From an uncultured Micrococcus sp. (GTDB taxonomy: Bacteria; Actinomycetota; Actinomycetes; Actinomycetales; Micrococcaceae): a stretch of 14,106 bases of DNA. Shown one piece after another: positions 6,670 to 12,617 of this stretch. Where the stretch lies: positions 1 to 14,106 of the forward strand of contig CAMIOJ010000018.1 in the NCBI GenBank assembly GCA_946222435.1. The letters are read 5' to 3'. Below the pieces are notes generated by a model. The model was not told the origin of the DNA and searched no databases. It was given only the letters and a program-made list of their open reading frames with translations. The position numbers were made by a program, and so were the translations under genes. The number at the start of each line of letters is the position of its first letter. The first letter of the stretch is position 1.

Positions 6670-7428
6670 ATGGCCAGCACCGCAGCCCGACCGGGCGGGC
6701 CGGACGCCGTGTCCGCGCAGCAGGGCCACCCGGGCCGGCGGCGTCGCCAGCTGCCGTTCCTGGTCTCCGTCCTGCTCAACGTGCTCGTGGCCCTGGCCGT
6801 GGTGGCCGTGGTCCAGGCGTTCCTGGTCAAGGTCTACTCCGTGCCCTCGGGCTCCATGGAGAACACGCTGAACGTGGGGGACCGGATGCTCGTCAACCGG
6901 CTCGCCTACGGCGGCGACGCCACCCCGGAGCGCCAGGACGTGGTCGTCTTCAACGGAGACGAGAACTGGGCCCCGCCGCTGGAGGACTCCGGTCCGCTGG
7001 AGACCGCGGTGCGCACGTTCGGCGACGTCACGGGCATCGGCGTCTCGCATGACCAGGCGCTCGTGAAGCGCGTGATCGGGCGCGGAGGCGAGACCGTGGA
7101 GTGTTGCACGGACTCGGGCCAGGTCACCGTGGACGGGCAGCCGCTGGAGGAGCCCTACGTCTTCCAGGACCTGCCCTTCGCCAAGGACGAGCTGGACTGC
7201 TCCAGCGAGCCGCGCTCCCAGCGGTGCTTCGGGCCGATCTCCGTCCCGGAGGGCAAGGTCCTGGCGATCGGCGACCACCGCTCGAACTCCGCCGACTCGG
7301 TGATCGGCTGCCGCGGTCTGACCGCGGAGGAGGCCGGCCCGGACTGTGCGCGCTTCGTGGACGAGGAGGACGTGGTCGGCGAGGTCTTCGTGACCATCTG
7401 GCCTCCGGTCCACTGGTCCACCCCCTGA
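6670..7428 (+). CDS. lepB: Type I signal peptidase
   Basis: A 252-residue membrane-anchored serine protease that cleaves signal peptides of Sec and Tat exported proteins at the outer face of the membrane. A basic N-terminus (GRRRRQ, 22-27) is followed by one hydrophobic anchor (about 29-53). PSGSM (59-63) holds the catalytic Ser at 62. NVGDRMLVNRL follows, then VKRVIG with the general-base Lys at 133. GDHRSNSADS is the conserved box E, and the protein ends in WPPVHWSTP. Six cysteines (the VECC pair, LDC, RCF, GCRG, PDCA) lie in the exported part and could form disulfides. The ATG at 6670 follows the prs stop by 4 nt and has no clear SD, so translational coupling is likely. A strong terminator follows 54 nt downstream of the stop. 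Confidence 0.94.
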   Translation: MASTAARPGGPDAVSAQQGHPGRRRRQLPFLVSVLLNVLVALAVVAVVQAFLVKVYSVPSGSMENTLNVGDRMLVNRLAYGGDATPERQDVVVFNGDENWAPPLEDSGPLETAVRTFGDVTGIGVSHDQALVKRVIGRGGETVECCTDSGQVTVDGQPLEEPYVFQDLPFAKDELDCSSEPRSQRCFGPISVPEGKVLAIGDHRSNSADSVIGCRGLTAEEAGPDCARFVDEEDVVGEVFVTIWPPVHWSTP

Positions 7429-7482
7429 CGCGCCCCGGCCGTCCTGGAGCCCGCTTCCCGACGACGGCCGCTCGCCTCCGGC

Positions 7483-7518
7483 ACGAAGGCCCCCGCCTCT
7501 CCAGGCGGGGGCCTTCGT
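7483..7518. terminator. Bidirectional intrinsic terminator between convergent genes
   Basis: ACGAAGGCCCCCGCC (7483-7497) and GGCGGGGGCCTTCGT (7504-7518) form a perfect 15-bp stem with the 6-nt loop TCTCCA. It lies between the lepB stop (7428) and the minus-strand gene stop (7538) and would serve both strands. T residues beyond the stem are sparse, as is usual in high-GC actinobacteria. A second small hairpin (CCTGC/GCAGG, 7522-7534) lies next to the minus-strand stop. Confidence 0.85.
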
Positions 7519-7537
7519 CGTCCTGCCGGGCAGGGGC

Positions 7538-8608
7538 TCAGCGCTGGAGCAGGCCGCGGTCGGCGAGGTCCGTGAGCGCACGGGCGACGATCTGCTCGGC
7601 GTCCGCGGGGACCGTCCCCTCGGCGGCGATCGCCTCCACCAGTTCTGCGGGGGTGCGGGCCACGTCCAGGTTGAACCAGAGTGCGGCGCCGAGGCCGCTG
7701 AGGACGGTCAGCTCGGTGCCGCGCAGGAGCATGAGGCGCCCGTCCGCAGTGAGCACGCCGTCGTCCGCGTCGGTGCGGGAGCGGGCGTCGGGCTCCCCGG
7801 TCACGGAGGCGGTGAGCTCGTCCGGCGTCAGCGGGTCCCAGGCGCGCTCCAGCGGCACCACCGGGTCCGTCAGGAGGGACCGGACCACCGGCAGCAGGTC
7901 CTCGGCCTCGCGGTAGATCAGCCGGACCGCGCCGCCGAGTCGGTCCAGCACATCGCAGAGGGCCGCGAGCCCGCGGGGGAGGCGTCCGAGGGAGGAGGAC
8001 TGCGGGGCAAGTTCGGAGACGGCGTCCACGAGGTCCATCGGCTCGGCGCGCGCGGTGACCGGCTCGTTCCCGTCGCGGACGCGGTCCAGCACCGCGACGG
8101 CCGCCAGCTGGCCCTCGGCCAGGGTGGGGCCGAGCCCGAGCTCGTCCGGTCCGTGCTGCACCTTGGGGCGGCGGCCGGAGGGGCCGTAGAGGGAGAGCGG
8201 CTTGGCGTACGGCGTGATGGCCAGGGTGTCCGGGTCCACGATCAGCGTCTCGTCCGTCAGGTAGGACAGATGGCGGCCGAGCGTGCGGGTGGCCGTGGAC
8301 TTGCCGGTGCCGGAGGCCGCGGCCATCGCGAGGGCGCGTCCGTTCTCCGGCAGGGCGAGTGCGGCGGCGTGGAGCATGATGTGGGTGCCCCGTCCGGAGG
8401 CGATCGCCGCCTTGGTGGTGGCGTACACAAGGCGTTCGTGGAAGGCGGCCCAGCGCGTGGAGTCACGGACGAGCCCGGCCTCGTCCGGCGCGCGGCCGGA
8501 GAGCTGTCGCGGATCGCAGCGGGACCAGCACCGGGTCACTTCGTCCCGTTCCTCGTCCGTGAGTCCGGCCACGTCGAGATGGCCTCGGCCGGTGGTGAGG
8601 CGCAGCAT
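7538..8608 (-). CDS. HPr-kinase-like P-loop protein with C-terminal PqqD-like winged helix; function unknown
   Basis: 356 residues. The middle resembles the HprK/PEPCK-like nucleotide-binding fold. MLHAAALALPENG (78-90) is followed by a P-loop, AASGTGKST (97-105), a short LTDET element (117-121) in the usual second acidic position, then VDPDTLAITPYAKPLSLYG (124-142). The C-terminus (about 284-355: VLTADGRLMLLRGTELTVLSG, ALWFNLDV, TPAELVEAI, ALTDLADRGLL) fits a PqqD-like/RRE winged helix, the fold that binds peptide precursors in PQQ and lasso-peptide systems. In those systems an HprK-like kinase and a PqqD-like protein often occur as separate proteins. No precursor peptide, radical SAM or lasso cyclase gene is seen nearby. 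The start is the minus-strand ATG at 8608, with AGGAG at 8619-8615, 6 nt away. It converges on lepB and diverges from the glycan operon. True HPr phosphorylation is unlikely to be the role. Confidence 0.75.
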   Translation of the reverse strand: MLRLTTGRGHLDVAGLTDEERDEVTRCWSRCDPRQLSGRAPDEAGLVRDSTRWAAFHERLVYATTKAAIASGRGTHIMLHAAALALPENGRALAMAAASGTGKSTATRTLGRHLSYLTDETLIVDPDTLAITPYAKPLSLYGPSGRRPKVQHGPDELGLGPTLAEGQLAAVAVLDRVRDGNEPVTARAEPMDLVDAVSELAPQSSSLGRLPRGLAALCDVLDRLGGAVRLIYREAEDLLPVVRSLLTDPVVPLERAWDPLTPDELTASVTGEPDARSRTDADDGVLTADGRLMLLRGTELTVLSGLGAALWFNLDVARTPAELVEAIAAEGTVPADAEQIVARALTDLADRGLLQR

Positions 8609-8659
8609 CTATGACTCCTGTCTCCTCGCGCCTGCCGTGGCCGTTGGGGCATCATGCAG

Positions 8660-8689
8660 GGTATAGATTTCTGATCAGCAACGTACCAA
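8660..8689 (-). promoter_or_regulatory. Candidate promoter for the HprK-like gene, with CTGATCAG palindrome in the spacer
   Basis: On the minus strand TTGGTA (8689-8684) and TATACC (8665-8660) are separated by 18 nt, a fair sigma-70-type match in the AT-rich divergent gap. CTGATCAG (8671-8678) is a perfect palindrome inside the spacer and could be an operator. The same AT-rich block (8660-8695) probably also holds the promoter for the plus-strand glycan operon, for example around CAAAAT at 8687-8692, but no convincing plus-strand pair is visible. Confidence 0.45.
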
Positions 8690-8719
8690 AATTCCCCTGT
8701 CCAGGCTGGAGGAGTTCCC

Positions 8720-9652
8720 ATGGCAGCCGACCGTCCGCGCGCCGGCACCGTCACCGCCGTCGTGCCGCACTACGGCGATCCCGAACCCACGCTGGAGCTG
8801 GTCCGAGCCCTGCAGGGACGCCCGGGGGAGGCGCTGGCGCACATCGTGGTCAGCGACGACTGCTCGCCGCAGCCCTTCCCGGAACAGCTCCCCGCCGGCC
8901 CCGTGCCCACCACCGTGGTCCGCCGCACGCAGAACGGCGGCTTCGGCGCGAACGTGAACTCCGCCCTGGACGCCGTGGACACCCCGCTGGCCCTGGTCCT
9001 GAACTCGGACGTGGAGATCACCGGGACGGACATCGACGCCCTGGTGACGGTCTCCGCCCCCTACCAGCCCGCCGTGACGAGCCCGCAGGTGGTGCACCTG
9101 GACGGCTCCCCGCAGTACTCGGGGCGTCACTTCCCCACGGTCCTGCACCAGGGCGTGGAATGGCTGTCCCCCCTGGCCCGCTTCCGCCACCGGCGGGCGC
9201 TGCACGAGCTGGTGGGCCATGACATGCGCGCCGTGGAGGCCGAGTCCCCCGTCTCCGTGGACTGGGTCATGGGCGCGGTGATGCTACTGCCGATGGAGCA
9301 GGTGCGCGCCGTCGGCGGCCTGGACGAGTCCTACTTCATGAACAGCGAGGAGGTGGACCTGCAGCTGCGCCTGCGCCGGCGCGGGATCCCCTCCCTCGTG
9401 ATCCCCTCGGTGCGTGTGCCCCACGTGGGCGGTGCCTCTTCGGACCCGCTGCGCCGACGGGCCTGGCTCGTGGACTCCCGCTACCGCTACGCCCGGAAAT
9501 GGGGGCACCCCCGCGCCCTGAAGGCGGCGCTCACGGTCGCCACCGGCGTCAACTTCGCCGTGAACTCCGTGCGTCAGCGGCTCGGCACGGACGTGGATGC
9601 CCGGCAGGTCTTCCGGGTCGAGATGTCCCTGGTGCGGGGTGGCGGCCGATGA
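8720..9652 (+). CDS. Glycosyltransferase family 2 (rhamnosyltransferase/WbbL-like)
   Basis: A 310-residue soluble or peripheral GT-A fold enzyme expected to transfer a sugar from a nucleotide donor to a growing glycan. TVTAVVPHYGDPEPTL (10-25) is the first beta-strand and helix. VVSDDCS (43-49) is the nucleotide contact. NGGFGANVNSAL (72-83) and LVLNSDVEI (92-100) hold the DXD-like metal site at D97. DWVMGAVMLLP (181-191) and YFMNSEEVDLQLRLRRRG (205-222) carry the acidic catalytic-base region, and PHVGGAS (234-240) follows. This arrangement is typical of rhamnosyltransferase-like GT2 proteins. The ATG at 8720 has GGAGGAG (8708-8714), 5 nt away. The stop overlaps the next start as ATGA. It is the first gene of the right-hand operon. 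Donor and acceptor cannot be predicted. Confidence 0.92.
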   Translation: MAADRPRAGTVTAVVPHYGDPEPTLELVRALQGRPGEALAHIVVSDDCSPQPFPEQLPAGPVPTTVVRRTQNGGFGANVNSALDAVDTPLALVLNSDVEITGTDIDALVTVSAPYQPAVTSPQVVHLDGSPQYSGRHFPTVLHQGVEWLSPLARFRHRRALHELVGHDMRAVEAESPVSVDWVMGAVMLLPMEQVRAVGGLDESYFMNSEEVDLQLRLRRRGIPSLVIPSVRVPHVGGASSDPLRRRAWLVDSRYRYARKWGHPRALKAALTVATGVNFAVNSVRQRLGTDVDARQVFRVEMSLVRGGGR

Positions 9653-10710
9653 GCGCCTCGCGCGTCTATCGGATCCCGGCCTCCGGTGTGCCCGAGGGTC
9701 GCAGCCCCGAGCGGCTGCTGCTCGTCTCTCCGGCGTTCCACGGCTACCACCGCTCGATCGCCGCCGCCTGGGCACAGCAGGGCCTCGACGTCCACGTCCA
9801 CTGCTATGACGACTACGCGACGCTCGGGATGAAGCTGCGGAACAAGGGCCTGATCGAGCTGCCCCAGAAGGCCGGCCTGGACCGCACCGCCGCGCGGGTG
9901 GCCTGGGACACCCAGCGTGCCGTTGCCGCCGTCCGCGAGGTGCGCCCCCAACGGGTTCTCGTGATCAAGGGCGACTCGCTCGGCGACGACTTCTGGACCG
10001 AGGTCCACGGCCTGCAGGTGCCCGTGATGCTCTGGCTCTACGACGACCTCCACCGCCACGACTACACGGTGGACTTCCTCCGGCAGGTCGGCCCGGTGCT
10101 CAGCTACGCGCGGTCCGAGGCCCAGGACCAGGCGGCGCAGGGCGTGGACGCCCACTACCTGCCGAACGGGTTCGACCCGGAGATGCCGCTGCCGGAGGTG
10201 CCGCGCTCTGATGAGCTCGTGTTCGTGGGCTCCCGCTACCCCAACCGGGTCGAGCTGCTGGAGCGCCTGCACGCCGCCGGCGTCCCGGTGCGTGCCTACG
10301 GCCGGCAGTGGAGCCACCACCCTGTGGACCGCCTGCGCACCTGGGAGCTGCGGCGTCCCGAGCTCCCCGCCGAACGGGACATCCCGCTGGCCGAGGCCTA
10401 CGCCGTCCAGGCGGCCGCCGCCGGGGCCATCAACATCCACGGCCTCCAGGCCGGCCACGCCATGCGCACCTTCGAGGTCCCCGGCATGGGCGGACTCCAG
10501 CTGGCGGACCGTGACGACGTCTCCGAGTTCTACGAGCCCGGCCGCGAGGTCCTCGTCTTCCACAGCGCGGACGAGCTCGTGGAGCTCGGCCGCCGCATCG
10601 TGGCCGAGCCCTCCTGGGGAGCCTCCATCCGCGAGGCCGGTCGCCGGCGCGCCCACGCCGAGCATACGTTCGCCCACCGGGCCCGGATCGCCCAGGAGTG
10701 GTGGGCATGA
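9649..10710 (+). CDS. CgeB-like glycosyltransferase (GT-B, glycosyl transferases group 1 type)
   Basis: 353 residues from the ATG at 9649, which overlaps the previous stop as ATGA. The frame is open further upstream, but the overlap and family length favour this start. The N-terminal Rossmann half has LLLVSPAFHGYHRSIAAAW (23-41), VLVIKGDSL (103-111) and VMLWLYDDLH (126-135), then YLPNGFDPEM (170-179). The C-terminal half has ELVFVGSRYPNRVELLERL (189-207), GAINIHGLQAGHAMRTFEVP (259-278), GGLQLADRDD (281-290), FYEPGREVLVF (294-304) and EHTFAHRA (338-345). This series matches the spore-maturation CgeB / Glyco_trans_1_2 family of GT-B retaining transferases. There is no signal peptide. It probably extends the same glycan as its neighbours. 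The previous gene's end gives only a weak SD, so translation is likely coupled. Confidence 0.85.
   Translation: MSASRVYRIPASGVPEGRSPERLLLVSPAFHGYHRSIAAAWAQQGLDVHVHCYDDYATLGMKLRNKGLIELPQKAGLDRTAARVAWDTQRAVAAVREVRPQRVLVIKGDSLGDDFWTEVHGLQVPVMLWLYDDLHRHDYTVDFLRQVGPVLSYARSEAQDQAAQGVDAHYLPNGFDPEMPLPEVPRSDELVFVGSRYPNRVELLERLHAAGVPVRAYGRQWSHHPVDRLRTWELRRPELPAERDIPLAEAYAVQAAAAGAINIHGLQAGHAMRTFEVPGMGGLQLADRDDVSEFYEPGREVLVFHSADELVELGRRIVAEPSWGASIREAGRRRAHAEHTFAHRARIAQEWWA
10694..10698 (+). promoter_or_regulatory. SD sequence that decides the start of the 10707 gene
   Basis: AGGAG at 10694-10698 lies 8 nt before ATG 10707. The alternative GTG start at 10698 would overlap this SD itself, so the ATG with its ATGA overlap is preferred. 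Confidence 0.6.
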
Positions 10711-11849
10711 GCATCCACGCAGACCGCACCACGCCCCTGTTCTGGCGTCCCGAGCAGCTGGAGGAGTGGTCCTCCTGGCAGCGCCGCCAGTGGCCCGCCT
10801 CCCGCCGGGCCGTGGACCGGGCGCGCCAGGTCACGCGCCGGCTGCGCGGACGGAAGGACGGCACCGGCCTGGAGATCGCCTCGCCGCGGGGTCCCGTGCA
10901 CACCCTGGTGGCACTCGAGTCCACCGGCCCCACCCAGGTGGCGGCGCTCGCCGAGCCGCTGCGTGCCCTGGCCGAACAGGTGGAGCACGAGGTCCTCGAG
11001 GGCGTCGCCTGGGTCCTGCCCGCCGGAGCGGACGCGGTCGGCCTGCCCGGAGCCGCGCTGCACCGCATCGCCCCGCTGGAGGGACAGGCCTGCCCCGAGC
11101 ACCTGCGCGAGCTCACCCAGGTGCTGGTGGCGGGGGAGTACCTGCCCGCCGGCCGCGCCGCCGTGCGCTGGGCCCGCGAGCAGGGGGCTCGCGTGAACGT
11201 GGTCCAGCACGGACTGCTGGCCGTCTCCACCCCGCCCGTCCCGGCGGACTGCCGCCTCTTCGCCTTCTCCGAGCGGGACGCCTCCTGGTGGACCCAGTCC
11301 CGCACCGACGTCGAGGTCGTGGACGCCGGCTCCGCCCTGCTGTGGAATGCCGGCCGGCAGGCCGAGGCGGGCGGACCGGCCGAGGCGGGTGCCGTCGTCG
11401 GGAACGAGGGTGCCGGGGTGTTCCTCGGACAGCTGCACGGGGCCGAGCTGCCCCGGGCCGACTTCGCCGCCGCCGCGGCGCAGTACATCCACGCCACCGG
11501 CGCCGTCTACCGCCCCCACCCGGCGGAGCGGGACCGGCTGTCCGTGGCCCAGCACGAGAAGTGGCGCGCCCAGGGCATCACCGTGGACGGCTCCGGACCG
11601 CTGACGGCCACCACCGGGCCCGTGGCGGCGGTGTTCTCCACGGGCGTGCTGGAGGCCGCCCAGACCGGACGGCCGGCCTACGTGGTCCATCCCGAGCCCC
11701 CGGCCTGGCTGGAGGACTTCTGGGACCGCTACTCCATGTCCCGGTGGCGCCCGTGGCGCGCGCCCGAGCCCACCCCGGCGTTCGCCATGCCGCACGGCGA
11801 CCCGGCCCATGTGATCGCGCGGCACCTGAAGAAGGAGATCGGCGCGTGA
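10707..11849 (+). CDS. Putative glycosyltransferase, capsule/polysialyltransferase-like; family not certain
   Basis: 380 residues from ATG 10707, chosen because AGGAG (10694-10698) and the ATGA overlap both point to it. The first 50 residues are rich in Trp and Arg (EEWSSWQRRQWPASRR, 19-34). Recognisable pieces are ARVNVVQHGLLAVSTPPVP (161-179), a region of short strands, AVYRPHPAERDRLS (266-279), and AAVFSTGVLEAAQTGRPAYVV (307-327). A QHG motif, an RPHP motif, and a late S/T-G-x-x-x-E-A motif together resemble GT-B enzymes that build capsule polymers, such as polysialyltransferase-like and CDP-glycerol polymerase families. No hydrophobic segment or signal peptide is seen. Its place directly before neuA, joined by a GTGA overlap, makes a CMP-nonulosonate-using transferase an attractive idea, but this is inference. 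It could also be a phosphotransferase or a wall-polymer modifier. Confidence 0.6.
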   Translation: MSIHADRTTPLFWRPEQLEEWSSWQRRQWPASRRAVDRARQVTRRLRGRKDGTGLEIASPRGPVHTLVALESTGPTQVAALAEPLRALAEQVEHEVLEGVAWVLPAGADAVGLPGAALHRIAPLEGQACPEHLRELTQVLVAGEYLPAGRAAVRWAREQGARVNVVQHGLLAVSTPPVPADCRLFAFSERDASWWTQSRTDVEVVDAGSALLWNAGRQAEAGGPAEAGAVVGNEGAGVFLGQLHGAELPRADFAAAAAQYIHATGAVYRPHPAERDRLSVAQHEKWRAQGITVDGSGPLTATTGPVAAVFSTGVLEAAQTGRPAYVVHPEPPAWLEDFWDRYSMSRWRPWRAPEPTPAFAMPHGDPAHVIARHLKKEIGA

Positions 11850-12616
11850 GCATCTTCTGCGTCATCCCGGTCCGCGGCGGATCCCGCGGCCTGCCGGGCA
11901 AGAACATCCGCCTCCTCGGCGGCCGGCCGCTCGTGGCCTGGACCATCGAGGCGGCGCTCAGTGCCCAGGCGGACCTGCGCGTGGTCGTGTGCACGGACTC
12001 CGAGGAGATCGCCGAGGTCGCCCGTCAGTACGGCGCCGAGGTCCCCGATCTGCGCCCGGCCGAGCTCGCCCAGGACACCACGCCCACCGAGCCGGTGGTG
12101 GAGTACCGGATCGCCCAGGAGCGCGCGGCCGGCCGTGAACCGGAGGGCGTCATGCTCCTGCAGGCCACCAGTCCGCTGCGCCTGCCCGGCACCCTGGACC
12201 GTGCCGTGGACCAGTTCCTGACCACCGGCGTGGACTCCCTCGTGGGCGTCGTCCCGGTCTCCCCGTTCCTGTGGCGCCACGGAGCCACGGAGGAGGACGC
12301 GCCGATCGCCGACTTCGACGTGGACCACCGCAAGCGGCGCCAGGACATGGGCCGTGGCGACTTCCGGTTCCGCGAGAACGGCTCGCTGTACATCACCAGG
12401 CCGTGGCTCTACGACGAGCGCCACAACCGCCTCGGCGGGAGGATCGGGCTCTTCGAGCTCGACGACCTCGAGGGCGTGGACATCGACACCGAGCTGGACT
12501 TCGCCCTGGCCGAGCAGCAGATGGACCAGTACCTGGCCGTCCAGCAGCACCTGGCCCGCCACCCGGACCTGATCTCCCCGCGCCGCAGCCGACCGCACAG
12601 CACCCCCGGAGCCTGA
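11846..12616 (+). CDS. neuA: CMP-nonulosonate (acylneuraminate) cytidylyltransferase
   Basis: 256 residues. NeuA-family enzymes activate a nine-carbon acid sugar (Neu5Ac, Kdn, legionaminic or pseudaminic acid) with CTP to give the CMP-sugar donor. IPVRGGSRGLPGKNI (7-21) is the CTP-binding loop with the conserved Arg and Lys. VVVCTDSEEIAEVARQYGAEV (46-66) continues the Rossmann-like core. LLQATSPLR (104-112), FRENGSLYI (175-183) and VDIDTELDFALAE (211-223) are further family motifs. Length is normal for single-domain NeuA; the C-terminal tail is basic and Pro-rich. The GTG start at 11846 overlaps the upstream stop as GTGA and has AAGGAGA (11832-11838), 7 nt away. neuB follows after a single nucleotide, the classic nonulosonate pair. 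A KDO cytidylyltransferase is a less likely alternative; the neuB neighbour and the DIDTELD motif argue for NeuA. The specific sugar is unknown. Confidence 0.92.
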   Translation: MSIFCVIPVRGGSRGLPGKNIRLLGGRPLVAWTIEAALSAQADLRVVVCTDSEEIAEVARQYGAEVPDLRPAELAQDTTPTEPVVEYRIAQERAAGREPEGVMLLQATSPLRLPGTLDRAVDQFLTTGVDSLVGVVPVSPFLWRHGATEEDAPIADFDVDHRKRRQDMGRGDFRFRENGSLYITRPWLYDERHNRLGGRIGLFELDDLEGVDIDTELDFALAEQQMDQYLAVQQHLARHPDLISPRRSRPHSTPGA

Positions 12617-12617
12617 C

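Noticed and set aside
10698..10706. GTG 10698 as the start of the 10707 gene
   Set aside because: The GTG overlaps the AGGAG SD, whereas ATG 10707 has correct spacing and overlaps the previous stop as ATGA.
10211..11845. The upstream extension of the NeuA frame (over 500 extra codons)
   Set aside because: The NeuA family begins at MSIFCVIPVRGG, with GTG 11846, a good SD and GTGA overlap. The upstream part is an off-frame reading of two other genes.
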